Part shown: positions 19,328 to 27,780 of the stretch, piece after piece
Layout: every line of letters starts with the position of its first letter
Position numbering within the stretch: position 1 is the first letter of the stretch
From: Verrucomicrobiota bacterium
Lineage (GTDB): Bacteria; Verrucomicrobiota; Verrucomicrobiia; Limisphaerales; SIBE01
Direction of reading: 5' to 3'
Assembly (NCBI GenBank): GCA_016209525.1
Contig: JACQWK010000590.1
Coordinates: 1-64,000 of the forward strand
Length of the DNA: 64,000 nt
Translations under genes and position numbers: made by a program
Notes under the pieces: generated by a model
Seen by the model: the letters and a program-made list of their open reading frames with translations, nothing else
What the model was told of the DNA's origin: nothing
The model's database searches: none

Positions 19328-19445
19328 TTTTCTTTCGCCCTTCAGGGCTTGGATTCATTTTGTTCGTTGACCCAGGGCTGCGCTCGTTTCACTTCGCTTG
19401 CCCTGGGCTATTTTCTTTCGGGCTTTCATCCCTTTCAGTTTGCAG
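19328..19445 (-). repeat. Right inverted repeat flanking DUF4209 gene
   Basis: Reverse complement CTGAAAGGGATGAAAGCCCGAAAGAAAATAGCCCAGGGCAAGCGAAG...CAGCCCTGGGTCAACG...CCAAGCCCTGAAGGGCG. Confidence 0.8.
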
Positions 19446-19469
19446 CCCGCTCGCGTCGGCGGCCACGGT

Positions 19470-19627
19470 TTGAAAAGCTTTTCCACCTTCGCTTTCACGG
19501 CCTCATCATTTTGATCCGCGGCGGCCAGGGGCGTTTGAAAACCTTCGCCGGGAATTTTCTTCGTCGCGTCGATGCCGAGTTTGCTGCCGCTGGCGATTTC
19601 GCTGGTGGCGTGGTTGTCCGTTTTCAT
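19470..19627 (-). repeat. UbiD-like C-terminal tail fragment, copy 1
   Basis: MKTDNHATSEIASGSKLGIDATKKIPGEGFQTPLAAADQNDEAVKAKVEKLF. Confidence 0.65.
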
Positions 19628-19983
19628 TTTTCTGGAAGCCCTCGCATGCGAATCGCGAAGTCGTCCACGACGCTGAAATGGCCGGACCAATCGTCGCGCG
19701 AAGCGAGCACGGTGGACAGTCGCTCGGCAACGGCTGCGGACGACGGCTGTGAGATGCGAAACAAAATGATTCCATGCGATGCTGTTGCGCCGCGCCGGAA
19801 AACCAATTCGCCAAAATCCTTGTCGAATGTGATGAGGAGACGCTCCTCCGCCAGAGCGCGGGCAAGCACGTCAGGATCGGGACTTCCCGGCGCGGCTTCG
19901 CGAATCCACAAAACGGCATGCCCGCTGTTGCGCAGCCGGGTGACGCACTCCTCCGGGATATTCTCGTTGGCGCAGAGCCGCAT
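19624..19983 (-). CDS. DUF5615-family PIN-like protein (putative toxin)
   Basis: MRLCANENIPEECVTRLRNSGHAVLWIREAAPGSPDPDVLARALAEERLLITFDKDFGELVFR. Confidence 0.8.
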   Translation of the reverse strand: MRLCANENIPEECVTRLRNSGHAVLWIREAAPGSPDPDVLARALAEERLLITFDKDFGELVFRRGATASHGIILFRISQPSSAAVAERLSTVLASRDDWSGHFSVVDDFAIRMRGLPEK

Positions 19984-19992
19984 GGATGGAGA

Positions 19993-20220
19993 TCATCCGG
20001 CAACCGCGAAAACCTTTTCTTCAGTCACCCGTTCCTGGGCATACGCCACGCAGGCGCGCACCTGTTCGCTTGTGATGCGGTAATTGCGAATGATTTCCTG
20101 CTCCGGCCAGCCTTGCGCAATGAGACCGAGAATGAATTCAACGGCCAGCCGCGTGCCGCGAATCACGGGTTTGCCGACAAGCACGGCGGGGTCTGCGGTG
20201 ATGTAGTCTTGCCATTTCAT
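19993..20220 (-). CDS. DUF433 family protein (putative antitoxin)
   Basis: MKWQDYITADPAVLVGKPVIRGTRLAVEFILGLIAQGWPEQEIIRNY. Confidence 0.85.
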   Translation of the reverse strand: MKWQDYITADPAVLVGKPVIRGTRLAVEFILGLIAQGWPEQEIIRNYRITSEQVRACVAYAQERVTEEKVFAVAG

Positions 20221-20259
20221 GCGTAGAAATCTACCCGTGCGACCGCAGGTTGTCAGTTG

Positions 20260-20425
20260 CGAAAAGCTTCTCCACCTTCGCTTGCACCTCTTCATCCATC
20301 TTGATGAGCGCCGGCCAGGGGCGTTTGAAGCCTTCGCCCGGCAATGTCTTCATCGCGGCGATGCCGAGTTTGCTGCCGCTGGGGATTTCGCTGATGGCGT
20401 GGTCGGGTACGTCGCAATCTTTCAT
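20260..20425 (-). repeat. UbiD-like C-terminal tail fragment, copy 2
   Basis: MKDCDVPDHAISEIPSGSKLGIAAMKTLPGEGFKRPWPALIKMDEEVQAKVEKLF. Confidence 0.65.
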
Positions 20426-20859
20426 TTTTTCACCAACGGATTGCGCACCTTGAGCTGCGGAAAGGCGGAAAAGTCGCGATCTGCCGACCACAGTTCGCTC
20501 GCGCCGTGATGCAGGCAGAGCGCGGCGATGCGCGCATCGTGAATGCGCGGGCCTTTCAATTTCGCCGCCACGGAAATCTCGCGCAGCTTCTCGAGATAGC
20601 CCGGGCTTTCGGCAAGCAAATGCAATTGCGGCGACGCGAATAAGGCAACCACAAACCCAAAAGCTTCAGACAGTGTGGACGCCGGTTTATAGATGCCGGG
20701 ATGGGTAACGATGCCGATGAATTCGTGAATGCACGGCCACGGAATCGCCCACGGCGCAGGCTGATGCCGTAAGGAATCAACTATTTGCGCAGCCGCAGTG
20801 TGGAATGGGCTGCCTTCCTTATGCGCGTAGATGAGGAGATTGGAGTCAACGGCGATCAT
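20422..20859 (-). CDS. PIN domain ribonuclease, VapC-type toxin
   Basis: MIAVDSNLLIYAHKEGSPFHTAA...KLKGPRIHDARIAALCLHHGASELWSADRDFSAF. Confidence 0.85.
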   Translation of the reverse strand: MIAVDSNLLIYAHKEGSPFHTAAAQIVDSLRHQPAPWAIPWPCIHEFIGIVTHPGIYKPASTLSEAFGFVVALFASPQLHLLAESPGYLEKLREISVAAKLKGPRIHDARIAALCLHHGASELWSADRDFSAFPQLKVRNPLVKK

Positions 20860-21098
20860 GCGCCGCGGCCGTTGTAAATCTCGTCACGAATCCTCTCCCA
20901 CGAAGCATCTTTGAATTCGTCGGTCAGTCCGCCCGGGACTGTGACCAGCGGCGGAAGCTTCTTGGGTTTGCTTTGCTTCTGCTTCAGAACCAGCCGCAGC
21001 CCTTGCTCGGTCAAGGCGCGGAAAGTGGTCTTTTCTTTTCGCGCAACCCGTTGAGCGCGCTCGAAAAGGTCGTCGGCAATTTCAATGGTCGTCTTCAT
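20856..21098 (-). CDS. VapB-type antitoxin
   Basis: MKTTIEIADDLFERAQRVARKEKTTFRALTEQGLRLVLKQK; 4-bp overlap with toxin. Confidence 0.8.
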   Translation of the reverse strand: MKTTIEIADDLFERAQRVARKEKTTFRALTEQGLRLVLKQKQSKPKKLPPLVTVPGGLTDEFKDASWERIRDEIYNGRGA

Positions 21099-21184
21099 GA
21101 TATGGCGACCCATATTCTCACGGCCGGCTACGCATTTCAAGTGGCATTGCCGACGAACCGTGTGATACTCGAGGTTCTTGGCGT

Positions 21185-21232
21185 TTGCGGATTGGAAATC
21201 CGCGATACAGCAGGTTGGAAACCTGCGCTACG
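21185..21232. repeat. Short palindromic repeat element
   Basis: GCGGATTGGAAATCCGCGATACAGCAGGTTGGAAACCTGCGCTAC. Confidence 0.75.
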
Positions 21233-21276
21233 AGCGGCTTCGCCGGGCATTACCCTCGCGTGCGCCGATCATTTTC

Positions 21277-22476
21277 TCACCGCGGAAAGACCAACAGTGA
21301 GAACGCCGTCCCCGCCAAAACGACCCAGAGGATGTTTGCCTTGAAGCGCAAGGCGGCAAAAGCGGCCACGGCGAGCAGCAAGTGCCGCCAATCCCACGTG
21401 AGGTTTTGGCCGAAACGAATCGTGACCGTCAACAGCAGGCCAACAAAGGAGCACAAGACGCCGCCAATGATCCGATTGAAGAGCGAGGAATTGCGCAACC
21501 GGTCGAAATAGGGCGCGACGGCGATCAGCACGAGGAACGATGGCAGGAACACGGCGACGCTGGCCACCACGCCGCCAAGCATCCCAGCCAACAGATAGCC
21601 GATAAACGTGGCGGTGATCACGATTGGGCCGGGAGTGACTTGCCCGAGCACAATGCCGTTCAGCAGGGTCGGCGCATCCAGCCAATGGCGCACTTCGACG
21701 ATTTCGTGGAACATGAGCGGGACGGAGGAAAACCCGCCGCCGAAGGCAAAGAGATCAATGCGAAACATCAACGCGGCCAGCTCGAACAACTGCCGCTGCG
21801 CCAGCCACAGCCCCAGAAAACCAAACGCCGCGACCGCCCCGATGAGCGCCACGGTTTTGAGATTGTGCGGCAGGTGTGGGCGATTCGGCGCGGAACGCGG
21901 CGCGGCGGATACGGCAGGAATGAGAACCAGCGCCAGCAACCCCGCCAGCACGATTACCAGAACCGGATTCATTTTCCATCCAAACAAAGCCGCTGCGAGC
22001 GCGGCGATCAAGAAGTGCGGCCAGCGTTTCAAAGATGTTTGGGCGAACGAGACGGTGGCGTTGGCAACCAGCGCCACCATGATGGCCTGCAATCCGCTGA
22101 AAGCTGAAACCACCGCCGGCAGTTCGTGCGCGCGTTGATACAAAGCCGAGAGCGCCATCATCAGCGCGAACGCCGGCAACCCGAATCCCACATAGCTGGC
22201 TGCCGCGCCACCCACACCACGCGAGTGCAAGCCCACATAAGCCGCCGTCTGCATGGCCGTCGCGCCGGGAATCACCTGGCACAGCGCCACGCCGTCGTCG
22301 AACGCGCCGGCCTCCAGCCAACGCTTTTGGGTCACCGCCATCTGCCGGATGTAGGCGACCATCGCCGGCCCGCCAAACGCGGTGAGGCCCAGTCGGAGAA
22401 ACGACAGGAACAGATGCGAAATCGCCGGTGGCGCGGGCCGGTTCTCAGAGCCTGTTTGATAATGTGGGGCAGACAT
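21277..22476 (-). CDS. chrA: Chromate transporter, ChrA family
   Basis: 399 aa; FLRLGLTAFGGPAMVAYIRQMAV, CQVIPGATAMQTAAYVG, FGGGFSSVPLM, LGQVTPGPIVITATFIGY. Confidence 0.88.
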   Translation of the reverse strand: MSAPHYQTGSENRPAPPAISHLFLSFLRLGLTAFGGPAMVAYIRQMAVTQKRWLEAGAFDDGVALCQVIPGATAMQTAAYVGLHSRGVGGAAASYVGFGLPAFALMMALSALYQRAHELPAVVSAFSGLQAIMVALVANATVSFAQTSLKRWPHFLIAALAAALFGWKMNPVLVIVLAGLLALVLIPAVSAAPRSAPNRPHLPHNLKTVALIGAVAAFGFLGLWLAQRQLFELAALMFRIDLFAFGGGFSSVPLMFHEIVEVRHWLDAPTLLNGIVLGQVTPGPIVITATFIGYLLAGMLGGVVASVAVFLPSFLVLIAVAPYFDRLRNSSLFNRIIGGVLCSFVGLLLTVTIRFGQNLTWDWRHLLLAVAAFAALRFKANILWVVLAGTAFSLLVFPR

Positions 22477-22491
22477 CTTGTCTGTTTAGCG

Positions 22492-22623
22492 TAGCGCAGG
22501 TTTCCAACCTGCCGTATCGCGGATTTCCAATCCGCCTGCCGCGGAAAACTCCTGCGTCACCAAGTTGGCGGGCGGCCTGCCGAATCGAATTCGGCGATAC
22601 AGCAGATTAGAAATCCGCGCTAC
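22492..22623. repeat. Palindromic repeat element between ChrA and the CnrX-like gene
   Basis: GTAGCGCAGGTTTCCAACCTGC...GCAGATTAGAAATCCGCGCTAC with inner palindromes. Confidence 0.8.
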
Positions 22624-22655
22624 AGCCGGGCAAGATCGAGGCATTACACCCCGGA

Positions 22656-23183
22656 CTATTTCTGGATTGCCTTGCGGGGGCCTCCGCTGGTAGTCGCCGG
22701 ACGCAACCCTTCCATCATATTTTCGCAAAGCGTGCCGGAGCGTTGCGTCAGCAAATCAAAATACTTCTGCCGCTGCGCGGGCGTCAGCGACTCCTTTTCC
22801 GCAAGCAGATGCGCGATCACGAGGTTCTGCATCTCGGTTTGGGCGGCCCGAATCTCGTTTTGTTTTTCCGCAATGGCCGCGCGATCCGCCTGCGGCGCGG
22901 CCAACAAAGCAAGCAATTCCTGACGCCGCTCGTTGATGCGCTCGAACAGCGCCAGCGCGGACGCCCGGAAGGCGTCCAACTGCTGGTGAATCTCTTGCCA
23001 TTGGTGTTCTGTCAGGCCCAACTGCCGGTAAAGCGCAGGCATCGCCGCGCCGGATTCCACGGCGGAGGAAGCGGCGGTCTTGTTCTCCGACGCGCGAACG
23101 GCATGGGCGATCCAACTGCCGAGGAACGCCACGTTCAACGCGACGGACAGCAGCACGAGCAGGATTTTGAATTGGAATTTCAT
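22656..23183 (-). CDS. CnrX/Spy-like periplasmic heavy-metal sensor
   Basis: MKFQFKILLVLLSVALNVAFLGSWIAHAV then helical LGLTEHQWQEIHQQLDAFR...LTPAQRQKYFDLL; start at 23183 rather than 23576. Confidence 0.65.
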   Translation of the reverse strand: MKFQFKILLVLLSVALNVAFLGSWIAHAVRASENKTAASSAVESGAAMPALYRQLGLTEHQWQEIHQQLDAFRASALALFERINERRQELLALLAAPQADRAAIAEKQNEIRAAQTEMQNLVIAHLLAEKESLTPAQRQKYFDLLTQRSGTLCENMMEGLRPATTSGGPRKAIQK

Positions 23184-23185
23184 AA

Positions 23186-23671
23186 CTATTCTCCGCGAAC
23201 TTCGGCGACGGAAGCGAGGTAAGTTTGCTCGACTGAACCGGCAGGAATTCCGCCAACGAAGCCGAGATTCTGAACAAGGGGGTCGTGCCCGATCGCAGGC
23301 GGCAGGGGGCGAAACAATCCGCCGCCCATAATCACGCCAACGGCCAGTCCTGCAACAACCGTGCTGGCAGCGGCGGCCCGCATTGCCAGCGACTGTTCCC
23401 ACCACCACCGCAGCCAGGGCCAATGCCACGCCTGCCTTGGCCTCGAACCTGTCCGCTGGCGGGCCTCCCGCATCACCCGGTCCGCAAACCCTTCGGGCAT
23501 GCGTGGCGTTTCGAGCGCGGCCCACAATCCGCTGACCCCTTGCAGTTGCGCCAGCGCCTCCCGGCAAGCCGGGCAAGCCGTCAGATGGCGCTCGACCTCC
23601 TCCCGCGCTTTCGGCGCGAGTTCAGCGTCGAGGTAACGATTCAATTCTTTTCGAACGGCGGCGCAACGCAT
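23186..23671 (-). CDS. Anti-sigma factor with zinc-finger (zf-HC2) domain
   Basis: MRCAAVRKELNRYLDAELAPKAREEVERHLTACPACREALAQLQ then a TM segment. Confidence 0.82.
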   Translation of the reverse strand: MRCAAVRKELNRYLDAELAPKAREEVERHLTACPACREALAQLQGVSGLWAALETPRMPEGFADRVMREARQRTGSRPRQAWHWPWLRWWWEQSLAMRAAAASTVVAGLAVGVIMGGGLFRPLPPAIGHDPLVQNLGFVGGIPAGSVEQTYLASVAEVRGE

Positions 23672-23693
23672 GGCGATGATTCATTTGTATTGA

Positions 23694-24269
23694 TTAAACG
23701 GACGACCGGCGAAAAACCCCCTCGCGATTGAAAAGCTCTTCTCGCTGGTCCGAGAGGAGTGCGCCCAGCGCCGCCCGACCGCGTGCCAGCAAACGTTCCA
23801 CAGCCTTGGGCGTGACCTGCAAAACGGCGGCGATTTCCTGGTAACTCAGCTCTTCATCATACCGCAGGATGAGCGCCAGCCGTTGCTGGGCGGACAGCTT
23901 GTCCAGCGCTTGACGCACCATTTGGTTTCGCTCCCGGTCGAGCAGCCCGCCCGACGGTGACGCTCCCGATGCCGGCGCGTCCGGCAGGGTATCCGTGTAG
24001 AGCGGGCGCTTTTTGCGCACCCGGTCCAGACAGAGCCGCATGACAATCTGGAGCAAATAAGTCCGGAATCTGGCTGTGGGCTGATAGCGCGGGGCGGCGT
24101 CCAGCACGCGCAAAAAGGCGTCTTGCGCCACGTCCTCAGCTTCCGCCGGATCATTCAAGAACCGGCAGGCCGTGTTCCAAGCGACCGCTTGATGCCGCAG
24201 GACGATTTGTTCAAACGCCGACAAATCGCCATGTTGCACCGCCCGCATCAGTTCCTCATCACTGGCCAT
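23694..24269 (-). CDS. ECF-type RNA polymerase sigma factor
   Basis: DLSAFEQIVLRHQAVAWNTACRFLNDPAEAEDVAQDAFLRVL...LILRYDEELSYQEIAAVLQVTPKAVERLLARGRAAL. Confidence 0.9.
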   Translation of the reverse strand: MASDEELMRAVQHGDLSAFEQIVLRHQAVAWNTACRFLNDPAEAEDVAQDAFLRVLDAAPRYQPTARFRTYLLQIVMRLCLDRVRKKRPLYTDTLPDAPASGASPSGGLLDRERNQMVRQALDKLSAQQRLALILRYDEELSYQEIAAVLQVTPKAVERLLARGRAALGALLSDQREELFNREGVFRRSSV

Positions 24270-24290
24270 TCGCAGGCGACTTTATCAAGT

Positions 24291-25640
24291 TCACCCGGTC
24301 CTGACCATCACGCCGCCATAGCACGCTTTCTTGCCCAACTCCTTTTCGATGGCCAACAGTCGATTATATTTGGCGATCCGCTCGGAGCGGCAGAGCGAGC
24401 CGGTCTTAATCTGGCCGGCGCCTGTGCCGACCGCGAGGTCTGCGATGAAGGCGTCTTCAGTTTCGCCGGAGCGATGGGAAATCACCGCGCCATAGCCCGC
24501 TCTTTGCGCCAGGGCCACGGTTTCGAGCGTTTCGCTGACCGTGCCGATTTGATTCAGCTTGATGAGAATGGCATTGGCGATGCCGTCGCGAATCCCTTCG
24601 GCAAAGATTTTTGGGTTAGTGACGAAGTTGTCGTCGCCCACGAGTTGCAGCTTCTTGCCGAGTGCCTTGGTCAACGCCTTCCAGCCATCGCGGTCTTCCT
24701 CACCCATGCCGTCTTCGAGCGAGACGATGGGATAACGCCTAGCCCAGTCACTCCAAAGTTTCACCATTTCCGCCGGCGACTTGCGCGAGCCGTCCGATTT
24801 CTTGAACACGTAAGCGCCGTCGTCCCAAAACTCGCTCGCGGCCGGGTCGAGCGCGATGGCGATGTCTTGGCCGAGCTTGTAGCCGGCGGCTTTGATGGCC
24901 TCGACAATCACTCCCACGGCCTCGTCATTCGTCTTGAGGTTGGGGGCGAAGCCGCCCTCGTCGCCGACGGAAGTGACCAGGCCGCGTTTTTGCAGGAGCT
25001 TCTTGAGCGTGTGAAACGTCTCCGCGCCGTAGCGCAACGCTTCGGCGAACGTGGGCGCGCCGATGGGGAACAGCATGAACTCCTGGAAATCCACGTTGTT
25101 CGTCGCGTGCGCGCCGCCGTTAAGCACGTTCATCATGGGCGCGGGCAAAAGGTAGGGCGCGTCAGTCCTCTGCGCGCCGCTTTCGCGACCGCTTCGTTCG
25201 GCGCGCACGGAGTGACGCGCCCTACCATGCAAATCGCGGATGTAGGCGTAAAGCGGCAGGCCCGCGTCCAGCGCCGCCGCGCGGCAGACCGCCATCGACA
25301 CGCCAAGCAAAGCATTCGCGCCGAGCTTGGATTTGTTCTCCGTGCCATCGAGCTGGCGCATCAGGTCATCAATCTCCTTCTGCGCGTGCGGCGATTTGCC
25401 TTTGAGTTTCGGTGCGATGACTTTGTTCACGTTCGCAACGGCTTTGAGCACACCTTTGCCGGCGAAGCGTTTGGCGTCGCGGTCACGCAGTTCGACGGCT
25501 TCCCGAATGCCAGTGGACGCGCCGCTCGGCACGCAGGCCGTGGCGGTGATGCCGTTGTTCAAGGTGACGGTGACGGAAACGGTTGGGTTACCCCGTGAAT
25601 CGAGGATTTCCAGTGCGGTGATCTTTTGGATCTTGTTCAT
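24291..25640 (-). CDS. eno: Enolase with in-frame repeat-encoded insertion
   Basis: [27 protein letters not shown]...[22 protein letters not shown]...[38 protein letters not shown]. Confidence 0.93.
   Translation of the reverse strand: MNKIQKITALEILDSRGNPTVSVTVTLNNGITATACVPSGASTGIREAVELRDRDAKRFAGKGVLKAVANVNKVIAPKLKGKSPHAQKEIDDLMRQLDGTENKSKLGANALLGVSMAVCRAAALDAGLPLYAYIRDLHGRARHSVRAERSGRESGAQRTDAPYLLPAPMMNVLNGGAHATNNVDFQEFMLFPIGAPTFAEALRYGAETFHTLKKLLQKRGLVTSVGDEGGFAPNLKTNDEAVGVIVEAIKAAGYKLGQDIAIALDPAASEFWDDGAYVFKKSDGSRKSPAEMVKLWSDWARRYPIVSLEDGMGEEDRDGWKALTKALGKKLQLVGDDNFVTNPKIFAEGIRDGIANAILIKLNQIGTVSETLETVALAQRAGYGAVISHRSGETEDAFIADLAVGTGAGQIKTGSLCRSERIAKYNRLLAIEKELGKKACYGGVMVRTG
25151..25226. 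repeat. Palindromic element within eno
   Basis: GGTAGGGCGCGTCA...TGACGCGCCCTACC, 14-bp terminal inverted repeats. Confidence 0.82.
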
Positions 25641-25756
25641 ATATCGTTTTTGCTGAGTAGCGGCCGACGTAAGGCGGCTCGGGCATTCGCAATAGCCGAT
25701 GGCCAATGGCCAATGGCCAATGATTCAAAGCCTCGTCACGTCGGCTGCTACGGGAT

Positions 25757-26182
25757 TCACGATTTCACAATGAGCACGCTGCAATGAGCGTGGTCGCTGA
25801 TGCGGTCGGCCGTGTCGCCGAGGAGGCGGCCCCAGAGCTCGGAGTGGTCGCTGTGGCCGACCACGATGAGGTCGCAGCCGCGTTCGTCGGCAAACTTGAT
25901 AATGGCCTTGGCCGGATGGCCGGGGCGCATTTCGCACGCGATTGGGATGCCGTGCTGCGCCGCGACGGTTTCAACTTCCTTGCGCCGGTCTCGGAAATAT
26001 TCGTCCGCGGCTTCCTCTTCGCCTTCGAATTCACCCGGAAGATCGGAATGGCGCGGCAACGGCTCACGCACCCATAGGGCGGTGATCTCCGCTTGGTATT
26101 CGCGGGCCATCACCGCGGCGCGTTCGAGCGCGAGTTTGCCGCCTTTGGAACCGTCGTAGCCGACCAGGATTTTCTGGAACAT
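25757..26182 (-). CDS. Universal stress protein (UspA family)
   Basis: MFQKILVGYDGSKGGKLALERAAVMAREY...CDLIVVGHSDHSELWGRLLGDTADRISDHAHCSVLIVK. Confidence 0.92.
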   Translation of the reverse strand: MFQKILVGYDGSKGGKLALERAAVMAREYQAEITALWVREPLPRHSDLPGEFEGEEEAADEYFRDRRKEVETVAAQHGIPIACEMRPGHPAKAIIKFADERGCDLIVVGHSDHSELWGRLLGDTADRISDHAHCSVLIVKS

Positions 26183-26239
26183 GGTTAACCTCGCTTTCCA
26201 CTCAATCTGGAAGTGAAAGTCGTGTTGGCATGCTTGCCT

Positions 26240-27475
26240 TCATGATTCAGCCTTGCGTTTTGCGGTCTTGCCGGTGTGGGGATCGGCGCGACCGTAAATC
26301 TTGCGCTGATACAGCCGGCCCCACGCTATCATCGTCCGCAGCGTGGGCTGGCAATATTTCTGGGCGATGACCGTGGGCACAAACGCGCTCAGGATGACGA
26401 CCGTTACAAGCACCGAGTATTGCCCTTGGTCGATGATCTTGTTTTGCAGGCCGAACAGCGCCGAAATGGTGCCGAAGGTCAGCCCGGTGGACATGAGCAG
26501 CGCCGTGTAATTGGCTTCGCGCGTCCTCATGAAAAAATAGCGTGAGAGCGGCCAGACACTGATGATCTTGGTGACCATCTTTAGCGCGAGCAGCACGCCG
26601 ATCAATCCGAGCGCCGCCCACAACGCCGGGAGCGATACGAACAATCCGGCTTTGATAAAGTAAAACGGCGTGAACATCGCGAAGGCGATGCTGCGCATCC
26701 GGTGCACGAGGGTCTTGTCCCGCAGGAACACGCCGGCCACCACCAGCCCCAGCAAGTAGGCCGGCAGCACGGCTTCGCTCTTGGCCGATGACGCCAGTCC
26801 GCCCAGGAAAAAGAGCACGAGAAAAATGAATTTCACCTCCGGTTCACTGACGCGGGTGGCGCCTAGCCGAGCGATTATGAACTGCGTCCATCTCGGCATG
26901 AACCAGAGCATCAAGGCCGTCACCGCGACGAAAACGGCCAGCCTCACGTTGAAGTCGGCGAACAGGACGCCCAGGGCCAGCACCGTGCCGAAGTCGGTGA
27001 TGAAGCACGCCGCCAGGAGCATCTTGCCGAGGGCAGTGCTGCCCAGACCGCCTTCGATCATGACCGCATAAACGACCGCGACCGAAGTGGTGCTGAGCGC
27101 GATGCCCGCGATTTGGGCCTGCGGCAACGGCCAGCCGAGAACGAACTGCGCGAACATCCACACTCCGAGAAACGGGAAAAGGAACGACAGAGCGCCGATG
27201 CTCAGGCTGGCGCGCAGATTGGCTCGGAGCGAGGCCGGATCAATTTCCGCGCCGGCCAGGAACGTGAGCACGCCGCTGCCGAGCATCGCCAAGAAATTGG
27301 TCCACTCGGTGGTTTTGAGCAGATGCTGCCCTTCGGCGAGCGGCAGATTCCCGGCCGCGACGCCGACGAGGATTTCCACCAGCGCCACCGAAATGCCGAG
27401 GCGGATCGAAAGGAGGCTCGCGAGGAATGCGAGGCCCATCCAGATCGCGGCGATAAACCAGATGTTGTCGAGCAT
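26240..27475 (-). CDS. Cation:proton antiporter (CPA2/KefB-like)
   Basis: 411 aa polytopic; LGISVALVEILVGVAAGNL, GIALSTTSVAVVYAVM. Confidence 0.88.
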   Translation of the reverse strand: MLDNIWFIAAIWMGLAFLASLLSIRLGISVALVEILVGVAAGNLPLAEGQHLLKTTEWTNFLAMLGSGVLTFLAGAEIDPASLRANLRASLSIGALSFLFPFLGVWMFAQFVLGWPLPQAQIAGIALSTTSVAVVYAVMIEGGLGSTALGKMLLAACFITDFGTVLALGVLFADFNVRLAVFVAVTALMLWFMPRWTQFIIARLGATRVSEPEVKFIFLVLFFLGGLASSAKSEAVLPAYLLGLVVAGVFLRDKTLVHRMRSIAFAMFTPFYFIKAGLFVSLPALWAALGLIGVLLALKMVTKIISVWPLSRYFFMRTREANYTALLMSTGLTFGTISALFGLQNKIIDQGQYSVLVTVVILSAFVPTVIAQKYCQPTLRTMIAWGRLYQRKIYGRADPHTGKTAKRKAES

Positions 27476-27780
27476 TTCAGCCGCCTGTCGTTCGGCAGGT
27501 TCATTCGGTAGGAGTCATCAGCCTTGAAAAACTTCCAGGCGGTTATCTCGCCTTCGCGAGATGGCAAACCCCATTGCCGTTGACCTTTTCGCAAGGATGG
27601 CCTGAAATTGAAAGTCATTTGTTGAGGATGAGATTCAGCTCGATGCATCCCGAAATTGTCGGTCACGGCGCGCGGCCATCCTGGCCGCTGCGGTCACTGC
27701 AACCTGCGCGGCTCGACTATTTCGTGGCCCCAGGGCCGAGGTTAACTGCTGCGGCCTGGAAGGCCGGGCGCCGACTGGAT

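Noticed and set aside
23184-23576. N-terminal extension of the 306-aa ORF 22656-23576
   Set aside because: Overlaps the anti-sigma gene in another frame; convincing start with signal/TM segment is MKFQFKILL at 23183.
24123-25598. 491-aa plus-strand ORF
   Set aside because: Antisense to enolase; shadow ORF.
25700-25722. GGCCAAT x3 tandem repeat near the enolase gene
   Set aside because: Very short run; could be polymerase slippage, no evidence of function.
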